Positions 55,188-64,000 of a stretch of DNA of 64,000 bases are shown one piece after another (positions within the stretch are counted from its first letter, which is position 1; every line of letters starts with the position of its first letter). The position numbers were made by a program, and so were the translations under genes. Source of the stretch: Cyanobium gracile PCC 6307 (GTDB lineage: Bacteria; Cyanobacteriota; Cyanobacteriia; PCC-6307; Cyanobiaceae); the NCBI RefSeq assembly GCF_000316515.1, contig NC_019675.1, positions 434,001 through 498,000 on the forward strand, read 5' to 3'. The notes under the pieces were generated by a model that saw nothing but the letters and a program-made list of their open reading frames with translations, was not told the DNA's origin and did no database searches.

Positions 55188-56645
55188 ATGCCGAAGCCCC
55201 CACCGTCGCCGTTGGCCAGCGTCCCCCCCGCCCCGCGGCCAGCGCCGCCCCCCAGGGAGTGCGGTTCTTTCGTGGATCCGTTCCAGGTGGATCCGGCCCT
55301 CGAGGCGTTTCTGCAGCAGGCGTCGAGCCTGCTGTGCCGCTGGCTGGGCCAGGCCGGCCACGGCACCCCCCTTCCCGGACTGAGCGTGCTGCCGGTGGTG
55401 GAGCCGGAGGCCGAAGGCCTCGGCAGCGACCGGCTGCTGGCCGATCTCCAGCTGGTGATGGAGGGGGCCTACAACCCCAACCATCCCGGGGCCCTGGCCC
55501 ACCTCGACCCGCCGCCCCTGTCGGCCTCCATCGTGGCCGACCTGATCTGCGCCGGGCTGAACAACAACCTGCTGGCCGAGGAGCTTTCCCCCAGCCTGAG
55601 CCGCCTGGAGCGGGCCCTGTGCGCCTGGATGGCAGGGCATCTCGGCCTGCCCGAGGGTTCCGGCGGCGTGGCCGCCAGCGGCGGCAGCCTCAGCAACCTG
55701 ATGGCCCTGGTCACCGCCCGCCACCACCGGGGTCTGGCGACCCGGGGCGACGCGGTGGTGCTCTGCAGCGAGGAGGCCCACGTTTCGCTGATCAAGGCCG
55801 TCGCCGTGATGGGCCTGCCGGCCGAGGCCCTCGTGCGGCTGCCGGTGACCGCCGCCGGCGGCCTCGACCCCCTGGCTCTTGAGGAGCGGCTGGCCCGGCT
55901 CGATCGGGCCGCCATCCCGGTGATCGCCGTGGTGGCCACCTCCGGCACGACCGTGCGGGGCGCCCTCGATCCCCTGGAGCCCATCGCCGCCCTCTGCCGT
56001 CGCTACGGCCACTGGCTGCACGTGGACGGGGCCATCGGGGCGATCTTCGCCTTCAGCCAACGACTCCGGCCCCTGCTGGGCGGCCTGGGGCTGGCCGATT
56101 CGATCACGGTCAACCCCCAGAAGCTGCTCGGCATCACCAAGACCTCCTCCCTGCTGCTGCTGGCCGACCCCCGCCACCTGCAGCGGGCCTTCGGCACGGG
56201 CCTGCCCTACATGGAGCCCAGCTGGGGCGGCGGCCACCAGGGGGAGGCGGGCCTGCAGGGCACCCGGCCGGGGGAGATCCTCAAGCTCTGGCTGGGGCTG
56301 CGCCAGCTGGGCCTCGATGGCATGGCCGCCCTGATCGACGCGGCCGTCCGCCGCCGCAGCGAGCTGGAGCGGCGGCTGCGGGCCGTCGGCGGCCTGACCC
56401 TCTGCAGCGGCCCCCTGCACCTGCTCGCCTTCCGTCCCGAGGCCTGCGATGCCGCCGGCGCCGAACGCTGGAGTGCGGCCACCCGGGCGGCCCTGCTGGG
56501 CGAGCAGCTGATGCTCTCGCGGCCCGTCTACCGGGGGCTCCACCACCTCAAGGCGGTGCTGGGCAACCCCCACACGGGCAGTGAGCACCTGGAGCGGCTG
56601 GCCCTGGTGGTGCAGCGGAGCCTGGCGGAGGTCACCGATGGCTGA
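55188..56645 (+). CDS. Group II PLP-dependent decarboxylase
   Basis: 485 residues. After a Pro-rich start, the group II fold shows NPNHPGALAHLDPPPLSASI, HVDGAIGAIFAFS and the PLP Lys312 in VNPQKLLGITKTSSLLLL. Substrates in this group include 2,4-diaminobutyrate, glutamate, aromatic amino acids and cysteine sulfinate; no choice is possible here. Part of a run of genes around tadA. Start ATG 55188; TTG 55212 is possible. Confidence 0.88.
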   Translation: MPKPPPSPLASVPPAPRPAPPPRECGSFVDPFQVDPALEAFLQQASSLLCRWLGQAGHGTPLPGLSVLPVVEPEAEGLGSDRLLADLQLVMEGAYNPNHPGALAHLDPPPLSASIVADLICAGLNNNLLAEELSPSLSRLERALCAWMAGHLGLPEGSGGVAASGGSLSNLMALVTARHHRGLATRGDAVVLCSEEAHVSLIKAVAVMGLPAEALVRLPVTAAGGLDPLALEERLARLDRAAIPVIAVVATSGTTVRGALDPLEPIAALCRRYGHWLHVDGAIGAIFAFSQRLRPLLGGLGLADSITVNPQKLLGITKTSSLLLLADPRHLQRAFGTGLPYMEPSWGGGHQGEAGLQGTRPGEILKLWLGLRQLGLDGMAALIDAAVRRRSELERRLRAVGGLTLCSGPLHLLAFRPEACDAAGAERWSAATRAALLGEQLMLSRPVYRGLHHLKAVLGNPHTGSEHLERLALVVQRSLAEVTDG

Positions 56646-56871
56646 ACCGAAGCAGACCCCCGTGTCGCCGCCACGCCCTGCCAACGACCGGCGCGGCCGC
56701 TGGGTGGCGATCCTCACCGGCGCCCTCTCGATCCTGATCGGGGTCGCCTACCTGGTGCTGATCACCGTCCTGGATTCCCGCGGTCCCCTTCAGCCCCCGC
56801 CCCCCGAGGCCCTGGGCGTGGCGGCAGCCGCCGCGCCTGCCGCTGCTGCAGCGGTTCCACCACCCGGCTGA
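56638..56871 (+). CDS. Small single-span membrane protein, 77 aa
   Basis: Begins 8 bases before the decarboxylase stop. [42 protein letters not shown] is one hydrophobic helix and a Pro-rich end, followed by an Ala/Pro tail. The ALSILIGVAYL and LDSRGPL parts look like a conserved cyanobacterial small protein. Overlaps the DUF697 GTPase 3' end by 110 bases on the other strand. Confidence 0.65.
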   Translation: MAEPKQTPVSPPRPANDRRGRWVAILTGALSILIGVAYLVLITVLDSRGPLQPPPPEALGVAAAAAPAAAAAVPPPG

Positions 56872-58357
56872 GGGCCGTCTCCAGGAAGCGGCGCAGCATC
56901 CCCTCCCGTTGGTTGAGGTCGTACTCGCGCTGCAGCACCTCCTGCAGCCCGCCATCGCCCCAGTCCTGGTTCTGGCCGAAGTAGGTGATGAAGCTGCGGC
57001 CCGCCACCCGGGTGAGCCAGGCGGCGCTGACCGCCTGCACGGCCCGGCTGACCACCAGGGCGGGCAGATTGAGGCTGAGGGCCGAGGTGATCAGACCCAC
57101 CCCCCCCTTGACCAGGCCCAGTCCCGCCAGGGTGCGGCCCACCGACAGGGCCAGATCCTGGGCACTCTCGCGGCTGAGGCTGACGCCGTACACGCGGCCG
57201 ATCTCCACCACCATCTGGGCGTTGACCGCGGCGGTGGCGAGCAGGTCGATGCCTGGCAGCGGCGTCACCATCACCACTCCGGCGCCGATCCACATGTACC
57301 GGTCGACGATCGTGCCGGCATCGCTGCGGCGTTGCCGGTCGAGCAGATCCTGGCTGGCCTGGCTGAGGCGACGGCACTGCAGCAGCAGGTTGTCGGCGAT
57401 CAGCTCCTCCCCGTCGGCATGCAGGACGGCGGCGATGCGACGCAGCAGGGCCTCCACCTCCGGCTCCGGCTGCAGCGGCTTGCCCCCCGGCATCGGCACG
57501 CTCTGGGGGGCGGCGCTGGCGGGGATCACATCCTCGGGGCCGAGGCGGGCGGCGCAGCGCTGCCGCAGGAGCGCCAGCAGGCGACGCTCCTCCTCCTCGC
57601 CGCGGAGGTCGCATTTGTTGAGCACCAGCAGCAGCCGTTTGCCCAGCCCCGCCAGGGCCTCGAACACCTCCAGCTCGCTGGCGCGCAGGTCCCCGTCCAG
57701 CACCAGCAGCAGCAGGTCGGCCCGGGCGGCCAGCTCCCGGGCCAGGCGCTCCCGCTCCCTGCCCTGGCGGCCCGCTTCGAGGATGCCCGGGGTGTCCTCC
57801 AGAATCACCGCCCGGGACAGATTCCGCAGCCGCAGGCGGTAGCGGCTGGCGGCGGTGGTCGAGCCCATCGGCGCCCCCACCTCCCCCACCAGTTCCTGCA
57901 GCAGGGCCCGGATCAGGGAGGTCTTGCCGGTCGAGCCGGTGCCGAACACGACGATCACCAGGTCGCCCCGCTCCAGCTCCGCCTCCATCCGCTGGCGTTC
58001 CTGCCGCAGGGCCTCCCGCTCCACCGCGTCGCGCACCTGGGCCAGGGTGCGGTCGATGGCGCCCAGGTTCTGCTGGGCCGCCTCGCGGCGGCTGGAGGGC
58101 ACCGCCGCCGGGACGGACCTGCCGGGTCCCGTGGCCCCGCCCTGCCGCAGGCGGCGCAGCCAGGGCCAGCCCACCTGGGCCAGGGCCACCACCAGGGCGG
58201 CCAGCAGGATCAGCATCAGCGGCCCCACCATCCAGTAGGGCAGCCACGTGCTCAGGGTCCACTGCAGCTGCTGGATCGCCTGCAGCACCATGCCCAGCCC
58301 CACCAGCGCCAGCAGACCCAGAAAGACCCAGATCCAGAGCCGCTGCGGCAGCTTCAC
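56762..58357 (-). CDS. Membrane-anchored Era/EngA-type GTPase with DUF697
   Basis: 531 residues. Two N-terminal membrane helices, then a GTPase domain with Walker [16 protein letters not shown] near residue 137, DTPGILEAG (G3), VLNKCDLRG (G4) and IPASAAP (G5). The C-terminal DUF697 part (about 340-480) is helical and membrane-linked. The role in cyanobacteria is not known. Last ~30 residues are disordered and lie in the overlap with the 77-residue gene. ATG overlaps the PBP stop by ATGA. Confidence 0.88.
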   Translation of the reverse strand: MKLPQRLWIWVFLGLLALVGLGMVLQAIQQLQWTLSTWLPYWMVGPLMLILLAALVVALAQVGWPWLRRLRQGGATGPGRSVPAAVPSSRREAAQQNLGAIDRTLAQVRDAVEREALRQERQRMEAELERGDLVIVVFGTGSTGKTSLIRALLQELVGEVGAPMGSTTAASRYRLRLRNLSRAVILEDTPGILEAGRQGRERERLARELAARADLLLLVLDGDLRASELEVFEALAGLGKRLLLVLNKCDLRGEEEERRLLALLRQRCAARLGPEDVIPASAAPQSVPMPGGKPLQPEPEVEALLRRIAAVLHADGEELIADNLLLQCRRLSQASQDLLDRQRRSDAGTIVDRYMWIGAGVVMVTPLPGIDLLATAAVNAQMVVEIGRVYGVSLSRESAQDLALSVGRTLAGLGLVKGGVGLITSALSLNLPALVVSRAVQAVSAAWLTRVAGRSFITYFGQNQDWGDGGLQEVLQREYDLNQREGMLRRFLETALSRVVEPLQQRQARRLPPRPGPRGAGAEGDRGNPGR

Positions 58358-60540
58358 GGTCCTGGCGGTGCGGAGCGCACGATCTCGCCGAACAGGGAGG
58401 CCGCCAGGGCACTGCTGGCGGCGCTGGGGCTGTTGTCATCGTTGCCCAGCCAGATGCCGATCACCCACTGGCGCCTGGGGGCATAGCCCACGAACAGCAG
58501 GTCCCGGCCCTCGTTGGTGGTGCCGGTCTTGCCCCAGCTGCCGGCGCCCACATAGGCGGCGCTGCCGGTGCCGCCGCTGACCACCGCCTCCAGCAGCGTT
58601 CGCATCGCCCTGGCGGTGGCGGGGCTCATCACCCGCCGCCCCGGGCTGCTGATGGCCCTGGCGCTGCCGGCGGAGGCCCGGCAATCGGCCCCGCCCTGGG
58701 TTGCCCCCGTCTGGGGGCCGGCACAGGCCTCGGCATCGGTGAGGCGCCGGATCGTGGTCGGGGCGCGCCAGAGCCCATCGGCGGCGACGGCGGCATAGGC
58801 CGCCGTGAGCTCCAGCAGGGTCACCTCGCTCTGGCCCAGGGCCAGGCCCGGCACCGGGGCCAGAGGGCTGGTGAAGCCCAGGTCCCGGCCCTTGCTCACA
58901 ACAGCATCGAGGCCATCCTTGCGGGCCAGCCGCAGGGCGGCGGTGTTGCTGCTGATCGCCATGGCCTGGCGCAGGCTGAGGCTGCCGCCGCAGCCGCTGC
59001 TGAAGTGCTGGCCGCCCCAGTCCAGCGGTCCGCAGCCGACCCTGTCGCCGGGCCGGGCGCCCCGCTCCAGGGCGACGACGTAGGGCACCAGCTTGAAGGT
59101 GCTGCCGGGCTGGCGCAGGGCCATTGAAGCCCGGTTGAACTGGCTCTGCAGGTAGTCCCGGCCACCGGCGATGGCGCGGATCCCGCCGCTGCGGCTGTCG
59201 AGCACCACCACCGCCCCCTGGCTCACCCCCAGGGATCGGCTGGCGTCGATGCGCTGGCGCAGCAGCAGCTCGACCCGCTCCTGCAGCAGCGGATCGAGGT
59301 GGGTGTCGATTAGGAAGTTGCCCTCGGCGGCCACCGCCTTGCCCACCTGGTTCTCCAGGTCGCGTCGCACCTGGTCGGTGTAGAAGGGCGCACCCCGCTG
59401 CTGGGCGGAGCGGCAGGCGTCCGCGGCCAGCCGGATCGGCTGGCGCCGGGCCCGTCGGGCCTGGTCGGCGGAGATGCGGCTGGTGGCGGCCATCTTGTCG
59501 AGCACCTGGTTGCGGGAGGCGAGGGCCGCTGCGGGATCGACGCAGGGGTCGTAGCCGTTCGGGGAGGGGAGCAGGCCCACCAGCAGGGCGGCCTCCTCGA
59601 GCTTCAGGGCCGAGGCCGGACGGTTGAAGAAGCGCCGGGAGGCATCCTCGAACCCCCAGACGGCCCCGAGATAGACCCGGTTGAGGTAGCTGAGCAGCAG
59701 CTCCTCCTTGCTGAAGCGGGCCTCCAGCTGCAGGGCCACCAGCAGCTCCCGCCACTTACGCCCCAGGGTCTCCCCCTGCCCCACCTGCTCCGGGTAGAGG
59801 CTGCGGGCGATCTGCTGGGTGAGGGTGCTGCCGCCCTCGAGGACCCGGCCCCCCAGCAGGTTGGTGACCAGGGCCCGGGCGGTGCCGATCGGGTCGACGC
59901 CCGGATGCCACCAGAAGCGGTTGTCCTCGCTGGCCAGCAGGGCATCGATCAGCACCGGGGGATAAGCCCCCAGCTCGGGAAGCTCCCGTCGCTTGCGATC
60001 GGCCACGGAGGCCACCGGTCGGTCGTTGCGGTCGTAGAGGAGCAGGGGCCCGCGCACCGTCGCCAGACTGCCGCGAGTAGGCACCTGCAGCAGGGAAAGG
60101 GCCAGCAGCAGGCTGCCGCCGCCGGCCACGGCCACCGCGGCCCGGGCCCCCCAGCGGCCGAGCCGGTCGAGGCGGGTGCTGGCGTCGCTCTCGAACAGAA
60201 GGGTGGGCAGATCCGCCTGATCGGCGGGTCCGAAGCGCACCCGGTCCCCCTCGCGCAGCACCAGCTCCCGCACCCGCCGGCCCCGCCACCACAGTCCGTT
60301 GGTGGAGCCGGCGTCGCTCAGCAGCCAGTGCCCGCCGTGGTTCTCCAGCAGGGCGTGGTGACGGCTGACCGCCGTGTGGTCGATGACGATGGCGTTGTCG
60401 GCGGCCCGGCCGATCCGGTAGACGCTGCCGTGCAGGGGCTGCTCCAGATCCGGCAGGCCGGGCCGCAGCACCGTGAGCCGAGGGCCGGGGCCCCGGGGCC
60501 GCAGCCGCTGCTCCCGTCCCTCAAGGATGGCGGTCGGCAT
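58354..60540 (-). CDS. FHA-domain class A penicillin-binding protein (PBP1A-like)
   Basis: 728 residues. An N-terminal FHA domain (about 20-110: [39 protein letters not shown]), one membrane helix near 140-155, GT51 glycosyltransferase ([16 protein letters not shown] near 205), then transpeptidase with Ser480 in [13 protein letters not shown], and KTGTT near residue 671. Builds peptidoglycan. The FHA domain binds phosphothreonine peptides, suggesting control by Ser/Thr kinases; this layout is known in cyanobacteria. Overlaps lspA by 20 bases. Confidence 0.93.
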   Translation of the reverse strand: MPTAILEGREQRLRPRGPGPRLTVLRPGLPDLEQPLHGSVYRIGRAADNAIVIDHTAVSRHHALLENHGGHWLLSDAGSTNGLWWRGRRVRELVLREGDRVRFGPADQADLPTLLFESDASTRLDRLGRWGARAAVAVAGGGSLLLALSLLQVPTRGSLATVRGPLLLYDRNDRPVASVADRKRRELPELGAYPPVLIDALLASEDNRFWWHPGVDPIGTARALVTNLLGGRVLEGGSTLTQQIARSLYPEQVGQGETLGRKWRELLVALQLEARFSKEELLLSYLNRVYLGAVWGFEDASRRFFNRPASALKLEEAALLVGLLPSPNGYDPCVDPAAALASRNQVLDKMAATSRISADQARRARRQPIRLAADACRSAQQRGAPFYTDQVRRDLENQVGKAVAAEGNFLIDTHLDPLLQERVELLLRQRIDASRSLGVSQGAVVVLDSRSGGIRAIAGGRDYLQSQFNRASMALRQPGSTFKLVPYVVALERGARPGDRVGCGPLDWGGQHFSSGCGGSLSLRQAMAISSNTAALRLARKDGLDAVVSKGRDLGFTSPLAPVPGLALGQSEVTLLELTAAYAAVAADGLWRAPTTIRRLTDAEACAGPQTGATQGGADCRASAGSARAISSPGRRVMSPATARAMRTLLEAVVSGGTGSAAYVGAGSWGKTGTTNEGRDLLFVGYAPRRQWVIGIWLGNDDNSPSAASSALAASLFGEIVRSAPPGP

Positions 60541-60997
60541 GGGGTCGCAGCAGGTCGATGAGGAAGCAGGCCACGGCCAGGTTGATGGCGACGTCGGCGA
60601 GGTTGAAGATCGGGAAATGGATCGGGACGAACTCCAGGAAGTCCACCACGGCCCCGTGGCGCCAGCGGTCGATGCCGTTGCCGACGGCGCCCCCGAGCAG
60701 CAGACCGAGGGCCAGCACGTTCCAGAGGCCGGCGGGGGGACGCCAGAGGATCCAGAAGAACAGGCCGAGGCTCACCAGGGCGCTCACCAGACCCAGCTGG
60801 TTCGGCGCCCCGGCGAAGAGGCTGAAGGCCGCCCCGGTGTTGCTGACGCGCTGCAGCTGCAGCAGGCCGGGCAGCAGCGGCTGGATGCTGCCGCTGGCCA
60901 GGTGCTCGAGGGCCCAGCGCTTGCTGAGTTGATCCAGCCCGACAGCAAGGGCCGCCAGCAGCAGGGGGGCCAGCCGCAGTCGCAGCGTTCGCGCCAT
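60521..60997 (-). CDS. lspA: Signal peptidase II (lipoprotein signal peptidase)
   Basis: 158 residues. Four hydrophobic helices; catalytic Asp in [20 protein letters not shown] and [12 protein letters not shown]. It cleaves lipoprotein signal peptides at the lipid-modified Cys. ATG 60997 shares a base with the bioY stop. It overlaps the PBP gene, so bioY, lspA, PBP and the GTPase probably form one unit. Confidence 0.94.
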   Translation of the reverse strand: MARTLRLRLAPLLLAALAVGLDQLSKRWALEHLASGSIQPLLPGLLQLQRVSNTGAAFSLFAGAPNQLGLVSALVSLGLFFWILWRPPAGLWNVLALGLLLGGAVGNGIDRWRHGAVVDFLEFVPIHFPIFNLADVAINLAVACFLIDLLRPHADRHP

Positions 60998-61578
60998 CAC
61001 GACGGCACCAGCAGAAGACGGCGCAGCAGCCAGGCCAGGACGCCGGCGGAGCAGCAGAGCAGCAGCTGGGGCAGCAGGGCGAGGCTGTAGCCCACCACCA
61101 GGGTCAGAGTCCCGCCGCCCCAGCGGCCGGCCAGGCTGCCGAGGAGCAGGTTGGCCAGGCCGCAGAGATGGAGCACCACCAGGCCGATGGCGGCGGCGCC
61201 TGCGAGGGTGAGGGGGTCGTCCATGCCCGGTTGGCGCGCCAGTTTTCCGGTGATCCAGGCGGCCGGCAGGAAGCCCGCCAGGTAGCCGAAGCCCGGATCG
61301 AGCAGGTAGCCGATGCCGCCCCCTTCGTGGAACACCGGCAGCTGGAACAGACCCACACTGAGATAGGCCACGGCGGCCAGGGTGGCACTGCGGGGGCCGC
61401 ACACCAGGGCCGTCAGCAGGAGGGCCGGCACCTGCAGGGTGATGCCGAGCGGGCGGACGACCCAGCCCGTCGCCTCATGGACCGGAAAGGCCGCGGGCAC
61501 CAGACCGCCGACGAGAATCAGGAGAAGGCCGGCGATCGCTCCGCTCCAGGTGGCAAGGGCCCGCAATGAACCGTCCAT
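60997..61578 (-). CDS. bioY: Biotin transporter BioY (ECF substrate-binding component)
   Basis: 193 residues with six hydrophobic helices. HEATGWVVRPLGITLQVPALLLTALVCGPR and the YLSVGLFQLPVF and GGGIGYLLDPGFGYLAGFLPAAWI stretches are BioY-typical. It captures biotin and usually works with EcfAT energizing proteins, which are not in this window. Confidence 0.92.
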   Translation of the reverse strand: MDGSLRALATWSGAIAGLLLILVGGLVPAAFPVHEATGWVVRPLGITLQVPALLLTALVCGPRSATLAAVAYLSVGLFQLPVFHEGGGIGYLLDPGFGYLAGFLPAAWITGKLARQPGMDDPLTLAGAAAIGLVVLHLCGLANLLLGSLAGRWGGGTLTLVVGYSLALLPQLLLCCSAGVLAWLLRRLLLVPS

Positions 61579-61664
61579 GGCTGGCGCCCATCCTGCTGCA
61601 GCTAGGTTCGGCTGAGAAGGGCCCGCCGCCCAGCGGACCCCCTACCGCCGGACCCCCCGCCCCG

Positions 61665-61961
61665 ATGCCGGATTCCATCCCCACCGATCCGTCCGCCCCC
61701 GAGGCGACCCCCGAGGCGACGGCGACGCCGGTACAGCCGGCGGAGATCCACCTGGGGGATGCGGTGCGGCTGCGCCAGCCGCTCCGCTACCTCAAGACCG
61801 CCGACCCGATGCCGATGCTGCGCCCGCCGGACCTGGTGGATCCCGCGGAGGTGGGGCGGGTGGTGGAGATCCGGGCCCTGGACCTGCGGGCCATCCGCTT
61901 CCGCCGCGGCACCTTCCTGATCAACGCGACGGATCTGGAACCGGCCCCGGCCGACGGCTGA
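61665..61961 (+). CDS. SipA-like regulatory protein (DUF3148), 98 aa
   Basis: After a Pro/Thr-rich start of about 35 residues comes GDAVRLRQPLRYLKTADPMPMLRPPDLVDPAEVGRVVEIR, a short SH3-like barrel typical of SipA/DUF3148. SipA binds the NblS histidine kinase in cyanobacteria and affects light-stress signalling. The ATG at 61665 is chosen; the open frame reaches upstream. 3' end overlaps the M16 gene by 41 bases. Confidence 0.85.
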   Translation: MPDSIPTDPSAPEATPEATATPVQPAEIHLGDAVRLRQPLRYLKTADPMPMLRPPDLVDPAEVGRVVEIRALDLRAIRFRRGTFLINATDLEPAPADG

Positions 61962-63276
61962 GGTCGTGGTCGAGCCAGGCCCGGTTCGCCCGCTCCAGGG
62001 CCGGCGCCGGGCCCACCAGGCTCAGGGACGGGGAGGCGAGCCAGCGGCGGGCGGCCTCGCGCAGATCCTCGGAGCCGAGGCCAGGGGCCCGCTCCAGCAC
62101 CCCTCGCACGTGGTCGGCGGGCAGGCCGTGGCTGAGCACCAGGGCCTGCCGTTCGGCGATCTGGGAGCAGGTCTGCCGCCCCATGGCGTCCTGCCCCTGG
62201 AATTTGGCCAGGGCCAGCAGCCGTGAGCCCTCGTCCAGCGACTCCTCCAGGAGCCGCTGCCACTCGTCCAGCAGGCAGGTGGTGGCTTCCGCCACCCGCT
62301 CGGCCGAGGTGGACAGGTGCATGACGAACGGAGCGCCGCCGGCATGGGCCGGCAGGTGCACACCGACGTCGTAGGCCAGACCACGCTCCTCCCGCATCGT
62401 GATGAACAGGCGGCTGGACATGCCGAGGCCCAGGTGCGCCTGCAGCAGCCGCAGGGCCAGGGCGTCGGGATGGGCCAGGGGAACGGTGGCGGCCCCCAGC
62501 ATCAGCACCACCTGTTCGGTGTCCTGCACCAGCTGGCCCAGGGGCCCCGTGGCCGGCGGCGGGCCGTCGAAGGGCCGAAGCCGGGGCGGGCGGGTGCTCC
62601 AGGGAGCCGCCGCCAGTTCGCGCTCCAGCACCTCCCCCAGGGCGGGCGGGGCGTCGCCGCAGAGCACCAGGACGGCGCCGTCGCTGCCGAGTCGTTCCAC
62701 CAGGGGCCGCAGGTCGTCCGGCCCGAGGCCGGCCAGTTCCGCTTCGATCCCGAGCGGGTCATGGCCGTAGGGGCCGTCGCCGTAAAGCAGGCGGCGCAGC
62801 TGGTCATGGGCCAGCTGGAAGGGGTCTTCCTTCTGGCGCTGCAGCAACTGCAGGTTGAGCTGGCGCTCGATCGTCACCTGCTCGGCCTCCAGCCGGGGCC
62901 GCCGGGCCATCGCCAGCAGCAGGGGGACCAGGGTGGTGGCGTCGGCGGCGGCGCACTTCAGGGCCAGCACCAGGCCATCCTCGTGCGCCTCCACCCGCAG
63001 GGCCGCACCGGCTCCCTCGACGCAGTCGGCGAGGGCCTCGGCATCGAGCGCGCCGCAGCCCCGCGTCATGCTGCCGGCCAGCAGCTGGTGGGCGCCGCGG
63101 GCGCCGGCGGGGTCATGGCCGCTGCCGCCTGGAATGGCCAGGCGGGCCGCCAGGATCGCCGGCCCGGGCCGGTGCAGGATCCGCAGCGGCAGGCCCCCCT
63201 CCAGGACGTGGCTGTCTTCGCTGCCAGTCGGGGGGCTGGCGGGGGGCTGGTTGCCGGGGGGTGGGGCGATGCTCAT
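61921..63276 (-). CDS. M16-family peptidase-like protein lacking the zinc motif
   Basis: 451 residues. Two M16 halves; the C-terminal half shows MREERGLAYDVGVHLPAHAGGAPF. The place of the zinc motif HxxEH in the N-terminal half reads ARGAHQLLAGSMTRGC near residue 60, so the metal ligands are not all present. It is likely a non-catalytic partner, as in processing peptidase or PqqF/PqqL-type pairs. The next gene upstream, another M16-type gene, overlaps its start by ATGA. Confidence 0.88.
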   Translation of the reverse strand: MSIAPPPGNQPPASPPTGSEDSHVLEGGLPLRILHRPGPAILAARLAIPGGSGHDPAGARGAHQLLAGSMTRGCGALDAEALADCVEGAGAALRVEAHEDGLVLALKCAAADATTLVPLLLAMARRPRLEAEQVTIERQLNLQLLQRQKEDPFQLAHDQLRRLLYGDGPYGHDPLGIEAELAGLGPDDLRPLVERLGSDGAVLVLCGDAPPALGEVLERELAAAPWSTRPPRLRPFDGPPPATGPLGQLVQDTEQVVLMLGAATVPLAHPDALALRLLQAHLGLGMSSRLFITMREERGLAYDVGVHLPAHAGGAPFVMHLSTSAERVAEATTCLLDEWQRLLEESLDEGSRLLALAKFQGQDAMGRQTCSQIAERQALVLSHGLPADHVRGVLERAPGLGSEDLREAARRWLASPSLSLVGPAPALERANRAWLDHDLSRRPGPVPDPSR

Positions 63277-64000
63277 GCCGGCACCGCCTCGAGCACGCAG
63301 GCCCGGCTCGGATCGAGCAGGGGCAGCATCTGCTCCTGGAGCCGCACCGGCGACCAGCGCTCCAGCAGTTCCAGGGGATGGCCGAGAGCCTGGGGCCGGC
63401 CCCAGAGCCGGCTGCTGCCGATCAGGGAGGCCACGCCGCCGGGGGATTCCAGGGAGAAGCGGTAGCCGTTGGCGACGAGGCGCCGGGCCCGCCCCCACTC
63501 CTGCTCGCCCAGGACGTCCTGGCGGAGCTCCTGCCACACCTGCTCGATGGCCTGCCGCACCTCGACCAGCTCCTGGGGATCGCAGACGGCCTCCAGCAGG
63601 GCGAAGCTGCCGCCCTCCATGGCATGGAGATCCAGATCGATGCTCTCCACGATCTGCAGCTGCTCCCGCAGTCGCTCCACCAGGCGGCTGCGGCGCCCTT
63701 CCGCCAGCACGGTGGTGGCCAGGTCGGCCCCGGCCATGGCCTCCAGATCGGCGGCGGGCGGCAGCCACCACAGCATCAGCAGCCGGGCGGCCTCGAGCCG
63801 CGGCACCGCCAGCCGGTGCACCCCCGGGGTGACCCGCAGCTCCGCCGGGACCATCGGCACGTCGCTCGCTGCCAGGGAAGCCAGTGGACCGCTCGCGGCC
63901 CGCTCGATCAGGGCGCCATCGGTGACGGTACCGGCCAGGGACAGCACGCAGCGGCCGGCGGCGTACTGGCGGTGGTGGAAGGCCGCCATGGCGGCCGGGT
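63273..64000 (-). CDS. M16-family peptidase, 3' part, cut by the window
   Basis: The frame runs past the right edge, so the start and any HxxEH motif are outside. The visible 242 residues include AAFHHRQYAAGRCVLSLAGTV and the second M16 half with EGRRSRLVERLREQLQIVESI. It may be the catalytic partner of the zinc-less gene downstream, which cannot be tested here. ATGA overlap joins the two. Confidence 0.85.
   Translation of the reverse strand, partial: PAAMAAFHHRQYAAGRCVLSLAGTVTDGALIERAASGPLASLAASDVPMVPAELRVTPGVHRLAVPRLEAARLLMLWWLPPAADLEAMAGADLATTVLAEGRRSRLVERLREQLQIVESIDLDLHAMEGGSFALLEAVCDPQELVEVRQAIEQVWQELRQDVLGEQEWGRARRLVANGYRFSLESPGGVASLIGSSRLWGRPQALGHPLELLERWSPVRLQEQMLPLLDPSRACVLEAVPA

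Overview
The window is a stretch of chromosome from a high-GC picocyanobacterium, most likely of the Cyanobium / freshwater-type Synechococcus group. Several genes are cyanobacterial or phototroph-specific: PAM68, Psb28, the phycobilisome core subunit ApcF, a GUN4-domain protein, a SipA-like (DUF3148) protein, solanesyl-type prenyl diphosphate synthase, and DUF1350, DUF1816, DUF3082 and DUF3288 proteins. ApcF implies phycobilisomes, which argues against Prochlorococcus. Genes are packed tightly on both strands. Many neighbours overlap by 4 bases (ATGA type), GTG and TTG starts are common, and no gene-free gap exceeds about 200 bases. I saw no insertion sequence, prophage, CRISPR array, rRNA or integrase. 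This is housekeeping core genome with a few odd paralogs.

Layout. 1-4240 (+): end of a ComB-like phosphatase, a nitrilase-family hydrolase, a cell-wall amidase, MurI and the prenyl synthase. 4248-5801 (-): HAD phosphatase, a small conserved protein, TspO. 5881-7854 (+): acetyl-CoA synthetase. 7879-9121 (-): Bcp peroxiredoxin and DUF1350. 9258-10489 (+): exonuclease and a small ORF. 10527-14445 (-): ABC half-transporter, a membrane protein, MsrA, three overlapping small envelope genes, tRNA-Pro and a clear terminator. 14514-26951 (+): DUF3288, trpD, carA, STAS protein, Mini-III RNase, RlmB, DUF1816, gatA, three small genes, dnaE. 26931-28367 (-): PAM68, rpsO, ruvA. 28366-40531: lipoprotein, antiporter and DMT exporter, dnaG, two degenerate cyclic-di-GMP type proteins, an SOS-controlled umuDC, pentapeptide protein, DUF2721, HPP and YraN proteins. 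40577-46975: small secreted protein, ksgA, ispE, DUF3082, a 31-residue membrane peptide, pdhB, secD, secF. 47008-56871: two AI-2E-type permeases with psb28, GUN4, an anti-sigma-type ATPase, a catalytically degenerate glutamine synthetase paralog, apcF, an aminotransferase, tadA, a PLP decarboxylase. 56762-64000 (mostly -): DUF697 GTPase, FHA-linked penicillin-binding protein, lspA, bioY, SipA-like protein (+), and two M16 peptidase-family genes, the last cut by the window edge.

Functional themes are DNA replication and repair (dnaE, dnaG, ruvA, umuDC, exonuclease), wall and envelope (murI, amidase, PBP1A-type, lspA, SecDF), translation (rpsO, ksgA, rlmB, gatA, tadA, Mini-III, tRNA-Pro), photosystem assembly (PAM68, Psb28, ApcF, GUN4) and central metabolism (acs, pdhB, carA, trpD, ispE). 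No clearly new multi-gene defence or biosynthetic system is visible. The observations most worth following up are the glutamine synthetase pseudoenzyme next to apcF, the UmuD without a cleavage site under a perfect LexA box, the msrA-to-tRNA-Pro operon ending in a duplicated palindrome, the RlmB with long disordered arms, and the lone ABC half-transporter.
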